A stretch of 60,127 nt of DNA from Methylobacterium sp. J-067 (GTDB lineage: Bacteria > Pseudomonadota > Alphaproteobacteria > Rhizobiales > Beijerinckiaceae): assembly GCF_022829465.1 (NCBI RefSeq), contig NZ_JAKSXZ010000059.1, forward strand, positions 1 through 60,127, given 5' to 3'. The translations under genes were made by a program, and so were the position numbers. This document shows positions 26,566 to 34,707 of the stretch, piece after piece (position 1 is the stretch's first letter; each line of letters begins with the position of its first letter). The notes under the pieces were generated by a model. It was not told the DNA's origin, did no database searches, and saw only the letters and a list, made by a program, of their open reading frames with translations.

Positions 26566-27519
26566 ATGCAGCGCATCGGCTTCGTCGTCTATCCGGGCTA
26601 CTCGATGATGGCGCTGGCGGCCGTGCCGCCCTTTGAGGTCGCCAATCTCGCGACTGACGAGGCGACCTACGACATCCATTTCATCTCTGAGCATGGAGGT
26701 CCGGTCAGCACCTCGGCCGGCATGAACGTGGAAACGGAGGCATTCGGCGAGATGCCCTTCGACACGCTCGTCATCGGCGGCGGCACCTTCGTGCAACCGT
26801 CGACGCCTGGCCTCGTCGCGCTGGTTCAGCGCGCGGCCGCAAACGCCCGGCGCGTTGCCGCCATCTGCACGGGGGCCTTCGTCCTCGGCGAAGCCGGCCT
26901 GCTCGACGGACGGCGGGTCACGACGCACTGGATGCACGCGCGGGAGCTACAAACCCAATTCCCGAAGTGCTCGGCCGACACGGACCGCATTTTCATCAAC
27001 GACGGTCCGATCTGGACATCCGCGGGCATGAGCGCCGGCATCGACCTCGCGCTCGCCCTGATCGAGGCGGATCTTGGCCACGCGGTGACGAAGGAGATCG
27101 CCAAGAAACTCGTGCTCTACCATCGCCGGGCAGGGGGCCAGTCGCAGTTCTCGACGCTGCTCGACCTCGACGCGAAGTCGGACCGCATCCAGGCGGCCCT
27201 GACTTACGCCAAGCAGAACCTCCACCGCCCGCTCTCGGTCGAAGAGTTGGCGGAGGCCGCTCACCTCAGCCCGCGCCAGTTCAGCCGCGTCTTCCACGCC
27301 GAGACCGGCCAGTCGCCGGCGAAGGCAGTTGAGAACCTGCGCGTCGAGGCCGCGCGGGTGTTGATGGAGCGCAGCCGACATCCCATCGACGCCGTCGCCG
27401 ACCAAACCGGCTTCGCGGATCGCAACCGCATGCGCCGCGCCTTCCTGCGGGCGTTCGGACAGCCGCCGCAGGTCATTCGGCGCAATGCGCGTGGAGATGC
27501 AGATCCGGCGAACGCGTAG
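26566..27519 (+). CDS. GlxA-type AraC-family regulator with DJ-1/PfpI-like domain
   Basis: A 317-residue regulator. Residues 1-170 form a DJ-1/PfpI-like sensor domain (RIGFVVYPGYSMMALAAV at the start, AAICTGAFVLGEAGLLDGRR with the nucleophile-elbow cysteine, then TTHW). Residues about 215-310 form an AraC HTH domain (LSVEELAEAAHLSPRQFSRV and DAVADQTGFADRNRMRRAF). I chose the ATG at 26566 because GGAAG lies six bases upstream; the ATG two codons earlier would overlap that site. It is divergent from the SDR-tautomerase genes, with about 115 bases between, and likely controls them. Confidence 0.9.
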   Translation: MQRIGFVVYPGYSMMALAAVPPFEVANLATDEATYDIHFISEHGGPVSTSAGMNVETEAFGEMPFDTLVIGGGTFVQPSTPGLVALVQRAAANARRVAAICTGAFVLGEAGLLDGRRVTTHWMHARELQTQFPKCSADTDRIFINDGPIWTSAGMSAGIDLALALIEADLGHAVTKEIAKKLVLYHRRAGGQSQFSTLLDLDAKSDRIQAALTYAKQNLHRPLSVEELAEAAHLSPRQFSRVFHAETGQSPAKAVENLRVEAARVLMERSRHPIDAVADQTGFADRNRMRRAFLRAFGQPPQVIRRNARGDADPANA

Positions 27520-27610
27520 CTGAAGCCGTTCGCGATGAGCCCACACCGGGGGGAGGCCGCCCTGCACGTCTGCTTCCGGGCGAAGAAGGAGCGAGAATGC
27601 CCGTCCGGCT

Positions 27611-27642
27611 TGGGTCGAGATTGGAATGGCGGCTCGGGGTGG
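27611..27642. repeat. short dispersed repeat, copy 1
   Basis: Contains TGGGTCG followed by the 15-mer GGCGGCTCGGGGTGG (27628-27642), identical at 46275-46289 in the same layout (TTGGGTCG, about 10 bases, 15-mer). It lies between the AraC gene and the RidA gene. Probably a relic of the dispersed-repeat family seen at 28.2, 36.3 and 59.7 kb. Confidence 0.55.
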
Positions 27643-27767
27643 TTTTCAGTCCGTTCGTGTCCCCGCGGATCAACGGGATACCGGACGAGATTGACCCGCT
27701 TGCGCACATCCCATTGCAATCCCAAAGGTTAGGCCGGAGTATCGGTTCGACGCCCCGAGGAAATACG

Positions 27768-28157
27768 ATGCGCCACCTCATTTCGTCCGGCTCGTCATTC
27801 GAGCATGACGTCGGTTACTCCCGGGCCGTCGTCGAAGGCGATTGGGTGTTTGTGTCCGGCACCACCGGGTTCGACTACGCTACGATGACCATCGCGAATG
27901 ATGTGGCGGCCCAGACCGAGCAAGCTTTGGCAAATATCGCGCTAGCCTTGCGAGAGGCCGACGCGACCTTCGCCGACGTCGTGCGGGTGCGCTACATCCT
28001 GCCAACGGCGGAAGATTTCCCCGCCTGCTGGCCTGCCCTCCGAGGTGCGTTTGGAGAGGCGCGGCCTGCAGCGACAATGATCGAGGCGGGATTGATCGAC
28101 AAACGGATCAAGATCGAAATCGAGGTCACGGCCCGCAAGGGCAGCGAAGACCGCTAA
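27768..28157 (+). CDS. RidA-family protein
   Basis: A 129-residue YjgF/RidA/UK114-family protein. It opens with MRHLISSGSSFEHDVGYSRA and contains VFVSGTTGFDYAT, READATFADVVRVRYILP, and the end motif AGLIDKRIKIEIEVTA. The usual C-terminal catalytic arginine position (about 105 in E. coli RidA) falls in the RPAATMIEA stretch. These proteins hydrolyse reactive enamines or imines. A GAGG ribosome site precedes the ATG. It is separate from the rutC copy and stands alone. Confidence 0.88.
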   Translation: MRHLISSGSSFEHDVGYSRAVVEGDWVFVSGTTGFDYATMTIANDVAAQTEQALANIALALREADATFADVVRVRYILPTAEDFPACWPALRGAFGEARPAATMIEAGLIDKRIKIEIEVTARKGSEDR

Positions 28158-28235
28158 CCACAGCGATCCAAAGTTGTCGGACCGCCGATGAATGGCTGCG
28201 TTTGAGAAGCGCTAACGGCTGTCCTGGCGGCTGGG

Positions 28236-28367
28236 TGGGATCGGTAGGAGGTCGTCTGCTTTAGCGACGGACCATTTTCGCAGCAGACCAGCCGCTTTCG
28301 GCCAGCACCTGTCGCGTCGACCGGCGCCACTGAACTACCGGGTCGGGTGGGTTTCTGCCCGTCCGCT
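28236..28367. repeat. 79-bp dispersed repeat, copy A (extended to 132 bp)
   Basis: From TGGGATCGG at 28236 to GTCG at 28314 (79 bases) this aligns without length change to 36284-36362 and 59729-59807. Shared blocks are TAGGAGG, GTCnGCTTT, CCGCTTTCGGC or its variant, and the final GTCG. It continues for 53 more bases (to 28367) in step with copy C. It fills the gap between the RidA and ArsR genes. Confidence 0.8.
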
Positions 28368-28457
28368 CTCGAGCAACGGACGCAAGAAAACGGACAAGAC
28401 CATTCATGGGCCCTAGGAGTTCATCCGCCCCCCTTGCGATCCCGGGAGTAGCCTGCA

Positions 28458-28814
28458 ATGATCAACCAAATGGTTGATCATCCGCCTGCAGCCCTGGACG
28501 GTATCTTTCATGCCCTCGCGGATCCGACCCGCCGGGCGATGGTGCAGCAGCTCGCGTCCGGTGAGCGCACGGTCTCCGAACTGGCCGCGCCGCACGCGAT
28601 GTCACTGGCCGCCGCCTCCAAACACGTCCGCGTGCTCGAACAGGCGGGCCTTCTCCGCAGGGCGATTGAAGGGCGGGTCCATCGCTGCTCGCTCGAGCGT
28701 CAGCCCCTCGTGCAGGCGCTCTCATGGTTGCGGGCCTACACCGAGTTCTGGGACGCGCGCTTCGACGCCTTGGAAGATCTCCTGAATGCCGGGGACGACG
28801 ATGACCGAGATTGA
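28458..28814 (+). CDS. ArsR-family regulator paired with an SRPBCC protein
   Basis: A 118-residue winged-helix repressor. The pattern LDGIFHALADPTRRAMVQQL near residue 13, then ERTVSELAAPHAMSLAAASKH with the recognition helix VRVLEQAGLLRR, is typical of ArsR proteins encoded next to AHSA1/SRPBCC proteins. No metal-site cysteines are visible. A 22-base palindrome covers the start codon, so it probably represses itself. Start options are the ATG at 28458 or the in-frame ATG at 28470; a GGGAG site favours 28458. The stop overlaps the next gene by 14 bases. Confidence 0.9.
   Translation: MINQMVDHPPAALDGIFHALADPTRRAMVQQLASGERTVSELAAPHAMSLAAASKHVRVLEQAGLLRRAIEGRVHRCSLERQPLVQALSWLRAYTEFWDARFDALEDLLNAGDDDDRD
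28459..28480. promoter_or_regulatory. ArsR operator overlapping its own start codon
   Basis: Perfect inverted arms TGATCAACCA and TGGTTGATCA separated by AA. The same kind of AACCAnnTGGTT box is known for ArsR regulators of SRPBCC operons. Because it spans the start codon of the 28458 gene, binding would block transcription start or elongation at the very beginning of the operon. Confidence 0.8.
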
Positions 28815-29247
28815 GCCAGCCGTCATCCTTGTCCGCACGTTCCGGGCGACCTGCGAGACGCTCTATCGGGCTTGGACCGACCCGGTCATGGTCCAGCGCT
28901 GGCTCGCGCCGGGGCCGAACGTGGTCGAGCGGGCCGAGACCGACCTGCGGGTCGGTGGTCATTTCCGCCTACAGACGCGGGGGCCCGATGGTACGCAGCA
29001 CCGGATCAGCGGACGCTATCGGGAACTCGAACCGGGGCGTCGCATCATCCAGACCTGGATCTACGACGGCCCCCTCGACCTGTTGCCGGGCGAGGAGACG
29101 GTGCTGCAAATCGACTTCACCCCGCGGGACGACGGCACCAGCGAGATGCGCCTGACCCATCGTCGGATCGCCCGCGGCGACATCCGCGACGCCTACCAGG
29201 GCGATTGGCCGAGCTGCTTCGACAAGCTTGATCGCGTCCTGCACTAA
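28801..29247 (+). CDS. SRPBCC (AHSA1-like) domain protein
   Basis: A 148-residue START-like/AHSA1 fold protein: VRTFRATCETLYRAWTDPVM near residue 10, QRWLAPGP, DLRVGGHFRLQ, SGRYRELEPGRRIIQTW and the C-terminal helix DAYQGDWPSCFDKLDRVL. Such proteins bind small hydrophobic ligands in a deep cavity; in ArsR-linked operons they are poorly understood. It overlaps the ArsR gene by 14 bases, so the two are coupled. The symporter genes follow after 23 bases and may share the transcript. Confidence 0.9.
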   Translation: MTEIEPAVILVRTFRATCETLYRAWTDPVMVQRWLAPGPNVVERAETDLRVGGHFRLQTRGPDGTQHRISGRYRELEPGRRIIQTWIYDGPLDLLPGEETVLQIDFTPRDDGTSEMRLTHRRIARGDIRDAYQGDWPSCFDKLDRVLH

Positions 29248-29270
29248 ACGACAAAAAACGAGGAAACGCC

Positions 29271-29507
29271 ATGCCGACACGAACCTCACCTGCGCCCCTC
29301 AGGCGCGGGATCGTCAAACTGTGGTTTGCGCTCGACGCAATCGTAGCGCTGGCCCCGCCGCTCTACTGGGCCGCCGACGGCCGCACGACCCAGATCGCCG
29401 CGATCCCGGCCGCACTGTTTTACTTCCTGGCTGTCAGCCTCTGCATCACCACGAGCCTGATCGTCGCCTATTGGCTCGATGCGGCCGACGAGGGGAGCGC
29501 GGCATGA
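29271..29507 (+). CDS. small membrane protein, partner of the sodium-solute symporter
   Basis: A 78-residue protein with two membrane helices at about 15-34 (IVKLWFALDAIVALAPPLYW) and 42-67 (AAIPAALFYFLAVSLCITTS and onward to VAYWLD). Its stop overlaps the symporter start (ATGA). Small two-helix proteins often precede SSS symporters (for example DUF485 or DUF3311 types) and help assembly or function; this one resembles that layout. A GAGG ribosome site lies before the ATG. Confidence 0.78.
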   Translation: MPTRTSPAPLRRGIVKLWFALDAIVALAPPLYWAADGRTTQIAAIPAALFYFLAVSLCITTSLIVAYWLDAADEGSAA

Positions 29508-31018
29508 TCATCACCTTTGGCCTGCTCGCCCTGTTCTTTGCTGCCGTGGTCTGGGTGCTCCAGCGCAACAGCGCCATCGACCAGTCTTTCACCGATTATG
29601 CCGTGGGCGGCCGTTCCTTCGGCGCGCGCTACCAAGCGATGTCCTTCCTCAACACTTGGTATCCTGGCTCGATGTTCACCGCCTTCGGCGCACTCTCGGT
29701 CACCGCCGGGGTGATGTCGTTCTACGTCCTGTCCTACTCGCTCCTGACCGTGGTGCTGCTGTTCGTGCTCGCCCGGCCGGTCTGGATCTGGGGCAAAGCC
29801 TACGACCTGCGGACCCAGGGCGACCTGTTCGCGCTGCGCTACGGCTCGCGCCACATCCGCACGGTTGCGGCACTGATCGGCATCGTCTCGGGCTTGCCCT
29901 GGCTGGTGCTCGGCATGCAAGCGCTCGGCAACCTGTTCCAGGCGATGTCGCTCGGCGCACTCTCGTTCTCGACGTCGGTCGTGGTCGGCGTGCTCGTCAT
30001 CGCGCTCCGTCAGGTCTGGACCGTGCGGATGGGCATGCGCGGCGTCGTGATCTCCGATTACCTGCAGGGGATCGTCGCCTATGTCGGCGGTGGCGCGATG
30101 CTCGTCGGCCTCATCGTCTGGCTGATGGTCGCCCGGGGCAGCACCCTCGCCTCGCTCGATCCAAAGATGTTCGCGATCCCGAGCTTCGGGTCCAAGGAGG
30201 GGCCGCTTTATCTGTTCGCGCTGATGTTCACCGGCGCAATCGGGGGCTGGTGCTGGCCCTACATTTTCGTGCGGCTATTTACGGCCGATGGCGTTCACAG
30301 CCTGAAGAAGTCTGCCGCCCTCGCCGTGCCGCTGACCTTCCTGTTCGGCGTGGCGCTGCTGATCTTCGGCATGCTCGCCTCCAAGGTCCCTGAGGCGGTG
30401 GCCAAGCCCGATGACGTCTGGTTCATCGTCTCGCAGCAGGCCGGCGGCCTCGTGCTGCTGGGCCTCGCCGGCGTGGTGTTGCTCGCCGCCTCGATGGGAC
30501 ACACGGACGGCAACATCCAGGCGTATGGCGCTCAACTCGCCAACGACCTCGTCGGCAACTACGCCGAACTCGACCAGAAGCGGATGATCGTCATCGCCAA
30601 GGTCGGCATGCTGCTCCTGACGCTCCTCGCCTCGTGGCTCGCCACGCTGACACTGCCGGCGCTCTTCTCGCTGGCGGTGCTGGCCTACCAGGGCATCATC
30701 CAACTCGCGGTGCCGCAGTTCCTCGGGATCTTCTGGAAACGAGGAAACCGGCAGGGCGCGTTCGCCGGCATGATCCTGGGCTTCGTGACGGCGGTCGGGC
30801 TGGAGTTCGCCTATGGCGGTCATCTACCCTTCGGCTACGGACTGACCTCCGGCTGCTTCGGCTTGGCCGTCAATCTGATCGTCTACATCGCCTGCGCCTA
30901 TAAGTTTCCGCATTCGGCCGAAGAGCGACGGCGGATCGAGGAACTGTTCGCCGTCGTACGGGGGAGGCGGGAAAGGCAGTCGGGGGTGAGCCGCCAGTCT
31001 CGACCGGCCATGGCCTGA
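29504..31018 (+). CDS. sodium:solute symporter (SSS family)
   Basis: A 504-residue, roughly 13-helix transporter. SSS features are the N-terminal FTDYAVGGRSFGARYQAMSF, WYPGSMFTAFGALSVTAG, the YDLRTQGDLFALRYGSR loop, VISDYLQGIVAYVGGGAM, and HTDGNIQAYGAQLANDLVGN in the second repeat. It probably takes up an organic acid or similar solute with sodium. The start overlaps the small membrane gene (ATGA). The ArsR-SRPBCC pair lies directly upstream, which may place uptake under ArsR control. Confidence 0.9.
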   Translation: MIITFGLLALFFAAVVWVLQRNSAIDQSFTDYAVGGRSFGARYQAMSFLNTWYPGSMFTAFGALSVTAGVMSFYVLSYSLLTVVLLFVLARPVWIWGKAYDLRTQGDLFALRYGSRHIRTVAALIGIVSGLPWLVLGMQALGNLFQAMSLGALSFSTSVVVGVLVIALRQVWTVRMGMRGVVISDYLQGIVAYVGGGAMLVGLIVWLMVARGSTLASLDPKMFAIPSFGSKEGPLYLFALMFTGAIGGWCWPYIFVRLFTADGVHSLKKSAALAVPLTFLFGVALLIFGMLASKVPEAVAKPDDVWFIVSQQAGGLVLLGLAGVVLLAASMGHTDGNIQAYGAQLANDLVGNYAELDQKRMIVIAKVGMLLLTLLASWLATLTLPALFSLAVLAYQGIIQLAVPQFLGIFWKRGNRQGAFAGMILGFVTAVGLEFAYGGHLPFGYGLTSGCFGLAVNLIVYIACAYKFPHSAEERRRIEELFAVVRGRRERQSGVSRQSRPAMA

Positions 31019-31029
31019 GGAGACCCGCC

Positions 31030-31297
31030 ATGGGAAGCGTCTACACGCCCTAGCACCGGGCGTTGCAGGACCGCTTCGGCACGCGCCGTCTGGCGGACAC
31101 GCAGGAGCGCGTGATCGTCAGCGACCGACTGTCCGAGGACCACCGAGCCTTCATCGAGGGACGCGACATGCTGTTCCTGTACCATCGATGCCACCGGCCA
31201 ACCGACCGTGTCCTACAAGGGCGGCGCGCCGAGTTTCGTACGGATCGGCGGAGATGACTCGCCGCTGCCCACGCGACGTTCACCGCGACCGGCATGA
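31030..31297 (+). pseudogene. pyridoxamine 5'-phosphate-oxidase-like (flavin split-barrel) gene, broken
   Basis: A good ribosome site (GAGGAG) and ATG begin MGSVYTP, then TAG stops at codon 8 (31051-31053). Reading on, the frame gives HRALQDRFGTRRLADTQERV and DHRAFIEGRDMLFL, typical of the N-terminus of PNPOx-like flavin proteins. Near 31180 the frame shifts by one, after which TIDATGQPTVSYKGGAPSF continues the family. The rest of the domain is missing. One nonsense and one frameshift mutation plus truncation mark it as dead. It follows the symporter by 12 bases and was perhaps its operon partner. Confidence 0.8.
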
Positions 31298-31608
31298 GGT
31301 CAGCTCGCACGACGTGCCGACGCGCGGGGGAACGCAACGGTGGCTGCGTGGAAGCGGCTGGCGTTCTTGGACGAGGACCTGCTGCCGGCTGATCGCGAGC
31401 GTGTCGCGGCCGTCGGAACTCTCGCGCAAGACGAATACAACGCGAACGTCATGAATAACAAGGGATAGCGGCTTCATCCATTGATGTCTTATTTCGATAT
31501 CATTCCATATATCAGCTTGTCCAAATTATTTTGGGAGATGATTTACGATTTGAGTTTGGCGTCGCAACAATCAGCTTTCGGTCGAAATTTGATAGACCGG
31601 ACAAAATT
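31298..31608. other. intergenic region with a possible gene remnant
   Basis: Just after the broken flavin-oxidase gene, one open frame ending at a TAG near 31468 reads WKRLAFLDEDLLPADRERVA and ends NANVMNNKG. It looks protein-like but has no recognisable start or family. From about 31480 to 31605 the DNA is AT-rich and probably holds only the region downstream of the LuxR regulator. Confidence 0.35.
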
Positions 31609-32271
31609 TCATGCGTCTGAGACGGGTGGTGCCTCGGCCGAACTCACGAGGCCGGCGCCAATCGCGATCCAAACGAGGTGCGCATCGGTGCGCGCTCCGA
31701 GCGCGGCGCGGATCACCGAGAGGTTGTTGTGCACCGTCTTGAGACTCAGGCACAGCGCGTCGGCGATGGCCTGGGCGGTCATCCCCCCGGCAGTTAGGCT
31801 CAGGATTTCGAGTTCCCGGGGGCTCAGGTCGTCGAGCACGGAGCGCCCGCCCGCCACCTCGTCCTGGGCGATTGCGTGGGTGATGTCGTCACTCATCGGC
31901 CGTTCGCCGCGTAGCACGGCGGCAACCGCGGTCAACAGCTCACGCGGCGGACTTGCCTTACTGACATATCCGCTTGCGCCGGTCGCGAAGGCTTGGCGCA
32001 CGATCACCGCCCCGGTGCGCATGCTGAAGACGAGGATGCGGGCGGCCCCGTCCCATTGGCGGATGTGACGGATGGCTTCGATGCCGCTCGGGCCAGGCAG
32101 GGACAGGTCGAGGATCACCAGATCCGGCGCATGGGCTTTGTACTGGTGATAGGCCGAGGCGGCATTCTCGGCTTCCGCGACGACCACCAAGCCCGGCTGC
32201 CGCTCGATCAGGCGGCGATAGCCCTCACGCACGACAGGATGGTCGTCCACGAGGAGGATGGACGTCGGCAT
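31609..32271 (-). CDS. LuxR/NarL-family response regulator
   Basis: A 220-residue two-domain regulator. The receiver (1-120) has LLVDDHPVVREGYRRLIE, the phospho-acceptor Asp55 in LVILDLSLPGPSG and the lysine in GYVSKASP. The LuxR HTH (about 150-210) has LSPRELEILSLTAGGMTAQA and SLKTVHNNLSVIRAALGA. It follows the histidine kinase, with which it overlaps or nearly overlaps: ATG at 32271, or GTG at 32283 overlapping the kinase stop. The two form one system. Targets are unknown; the divergent metallo-hydrolase is a candidate. Confidence 0.92.
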   Translation of the reverse strand: MPTSILLVDDHPVVREGYRRLIERQPGLVVVAEAENAASAYHQYKAHAPDLVILDLSLPGPSGIEAIRHIRQWDGAARILVFSMRTGAVIVRQAFATGASGYVSKASPPRELLTAVAAVLRGERPMSDDITHAIAQDEVAGGRSVLDDLSPRELEILSLTAGGMTAQAIADALCLSLKTVHNNLSVIRAALGARTDAHLVWIAIGAGLVSSAEAPPVSDA

Positions 32272-32279
32272 GTGTGACC

Positions 32280-33620
32280 TCACGCGAGGGTGGGGGCGGA
32301 CGCGCAGGCCCGGATGCCACTACCGGTGTCGGTGAGCGAGAAGCTTCCGCCGAGGGCGGCGAGCCTTGCCCGGATGCCGACGAGCCCTCGGCCCGTGTCG
32401 GACGTCGTTCGGGACACATCGCCCCCGCCGTCGTCATCGAGGGTGAGCGTCACTGTGCGTGCCCCGGCCTCGGACCGGTGCAGCCGCAGGAAGACACGGC
32501 TTGGCCTTCCGTGTCGGAGGGCGTTCGTCAGAAGCTCCTGCGCAATCCGATAGAGGCTCGCGGACACAGTGCAGGGCATCCCGGTCAGATCGCCCGTCAC
32601 GTCGAGATGCAGGGCGGGGCCGGACCTGAGCTGCCCCCGCCAGTTCGCGACGAGGCCGCAGAGAGCGCCCTCCAAGCCGGCTTCGGCGAAATCGGGCAGT
32701 TCGAGGCGGGCCAGCGCCCCGCTCAAGCTTCTCCGCATCGCGGCGATGGTGTCCTCAATGCCACGGGCGTCCTCGCGGATGTCCTCGTGCTCCGGGGGCG
32801 CGGCCTGCTCGATCGCGGCGGCCCGTGCGCCGGCGGCGGCGAGGCACTGGCCGAAGGCATCGTGCAGATCGCGCGCGAGCGCCTCCCGCTCCTCCTCCTG
32901 GACCATGACCAGCCGCTGCATGAGGCTCGCGCGCTCCGCCTCGGTGCGGATGAGCCGCTCGGCGAGCCCGTCGCAGGCACGGGCGATCCGGTCGAACTCG
33001 GCGGCAGCGAAGCGGGGCAGCGGCGCCCGGGTCACGGCCGTGTCGAGGCTCTCCAGCCCTCGCACGATCCGACCAACGGGCGCGACGAGGCGCGTGACGG
33101 CGAGCCAGTTGAGCAGCACCGTCGCTGCCGTCATTCCAAGGGCGAGCCCGCCCACGAGGCGCAACTGACGCCAGAGACGGACGGCCGACGCCATCGGGTC
33201 GGGCCACGCCGTGACACTGCCGATCGTGCGCTCACGGTACACGATCGGCCGGATCGTCGGTACGGCCTCGGCCTCCCAGAAAAGCATCTCGCGGAACCAC
33301 CCGGGGGCGGCATCGACGCCGTCCCAGTCGCCACAATTGCGCCGGGGCAATTCCATGCCGAGGTGAATGTCGGCGCAGATCCCCGGCAGGAGTGTGAGGA
33401 TGGCCGGCGCGGCCTGCGGAGCGGCCGCGGGCATCGCGGCCGGGCCGGCGCTGCCGAGACCCGGCTGTCGCGCGAACTGTCCGGCGATCCGGTCGGCCGA
33501 GGTCGCCGCCTCCCGGCGGAGACTCGCATGGGCCTCCCAGGCGGTCCATGCGACCGCACCGGCGAGGCACAGCAGGGCGATGACGAGGAGGCGGAGGCCG
33601 AGGTGCGCGGGCAGGCTCAT
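32280..33620 (-). CDS. sensor histidine kinase (HisKA_3 type)
   Basis: A 446-residue membrane kinase. Helices at about 9-28 and 153-175 flank a periplasmic domain of about 120 residues with cysteines in LPGICADIHLGME and RRNCGDWDG, possibly a disulfide or ligand site. A HAMP-like stretch (VAPVGRIVRGLESLD) leads to the HisKA_3 dimerisation helix EEREALARDLHDAFGQ with phospho-acceptor His253, and an ATPase domain (RIAQELLTNALRHGRPS, DTGRGLVGIRARLAALGG). It signals to the LuxR-type regulator immediately downstream. I chose the ATG at 33620 because it gives a normal membrane N-terminus. Confidence 0.9.
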   Translation of the reverse strand: MSLPAHLGLRLLVIALLCLAGAVAWTAWEAHASLRREAATSADRIAGQFARQPGLGSAGPAAMPAAAPQAAPAILTLLPGICADIHLGMELPRRNCGDWDGVDAAPGWFREMLFWEAEAVPTIRPIVYRERTIGSVTAWPDPMASAVRLWRQLRLVGGLALGMTAATVLLNWLAVTRLVAPVGRIVRGLESLDTAVTRAPLPRFAAAEFDRIARACDGLAERLIRTEAERASLMQRLVMVQEEEREALARDLHDAFGQCLAAAGARAAAIEQAAPPEHEDIREDARGIEDTIAAMRRSLSGALARLELPDFAEAGLEGALCGLVANWRGQLRSGPALHLDVTGDLTGMPCTVSASLYRIAQELLTNALRHGRPSRVFLRLHRSEAGARTVTLTLDDDGGGDVSRTTSDTGRGLVGIRARLAALGGSFSLTDTGSGIRACASAPTLA

Positions 33621-33795
33621 GGATGAAACGGCTGGGCTCGAAGCGAGGTCCTGATTTGGCACCGGGAGCGGCGCAGCGCGCAAGCCATGGACAGTCGGGT
33701 CGGGAAGAATGCCCGGCCCTCGGCGGGAGGATAGCCCTGGCCCGGTCGCGGCAGGAGCCGAAAGATGGCGCCGTGTCATCTCCACGGAGCCAGCT

Positions 33796-34707
33796 ATGTC
33801 CTTTCACCTCTCCCGCCGCAGCCTGTTGGCTGCGTCCGCCCTGCTGCCCCTAGGGTTGCATGGCCCTGCTGTCACTGCAGCCCCAAGCGGTCCTTACCGG
33901 GTCGGCGCGTTCACGGTGACGCCGTTGCGCGACGGGCTGTTTCCGCTGGAGCCGAGCATGATCCCGGCGGCCGAAAGCCAAGCTGGACAGGCCCTGTTGA
34001 AGGGGGCCGGGCTTCCCGCGAAGGGCCCCTCGCCGGAACCGGTCAACGCGTTCCTGATCCGGCGCGGAGACCGGCAGTGGCTGCTCGATGCGGGCTGCGG
34101 CACCGTTCTCGGGCCGGGGTTCGACCGGGTGACTGCCGCACTGGCGTCGGAAGGCGTGCGCCCGGACCAGATCGAGACCATTTGGCTGACCCACCTTCAC
34201 GCGGACCATGCCGGCGGCCTGCTGACGCCGGGCCGGCTCGCGCGGTTCGCGAACGCCGAACTCGTGCTGCAGGAGCGCGAGGTGGCCTACTGGTCGGATG
34301 CGGGCGCCCGGGCCTCCGCTCCGGCTGCATTGAGCCCGATGTTCGAGACGGTGCAGGCTGTGATGGCGGCCTATCCGGGGCGGCTCCGGCGGGTCTCCGG
34401 TGAAGCGGAACTCGCGCCAGGTATCCATGCCTTGCCCCTGCCCGGCCATACGCCAGGCCATATGGGTGTGCTCATCGCTGACGGTCCCGACCGGCTGCTG
34501 ATCTGGGGCGACATCGTCCACTCCCGGATTCTGCAAATGCCGCACCCAGACTGGACGGTGATCTGGGACACCGACCCGACAGAGGCGATCGCGACGCGGC
34601 GAGGCATCCTCGACCGCGCGGCGGTGGAGGGTCTAAGCGTCACCGGAATGCATCTCGCCACGATGGGGAGAGTTGAGCGCGCTAGTACGGGATATGCGCT
34701 GATCTAA
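33796..34707 (+). CDS. exported metallo-beta-lactamase-fold hydrolase
   Basis: A 303-residue metallo-hydrolase with a Tat-like signal (SRRSLLAASALLPLGLHG). Zinc ligands are in LTHLHADHAGG (His133, His135, Asp137, His138), a second histidine motif PLPGHTPGHMG, the bridging aspartate in IWGDIVHS, and a final histidine in TGMHLATMG. This set fits the glyoxalase-II/AHL-lactonase-like branch, so periplasmic lactone or thioester hydrolysis is possible. It is divergent from the histidine kinase, with 175 bases between, and could be a target of that system. Confidence 0.88.
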   Translation: MSFHLSRRSLLAASALLPLGLHGPAVTAAPSGPYRVGAFTVTPLRDGLFPLEPSMIPAAESQAGQALLKGAGLPAKGPSPEPVNAFLIRRGDRQWLLDAGCGTVLGPGFDRVTAALASEGVRPDQIETIWLTHLHADHAGGLLTPGRLARFANAELVLQEREVAYWSDAGARASAPAALSPMFETVQAVMAAYPGRLRRVSGEAELAPGIHALPLPGHTPGHMGVLIADGPDRLLIWGDIVHSRILQMPHPDWTVIWDTDPTEAIATRRGILDRAAVEGLSVTGMHLATMGRVERASTGYALI

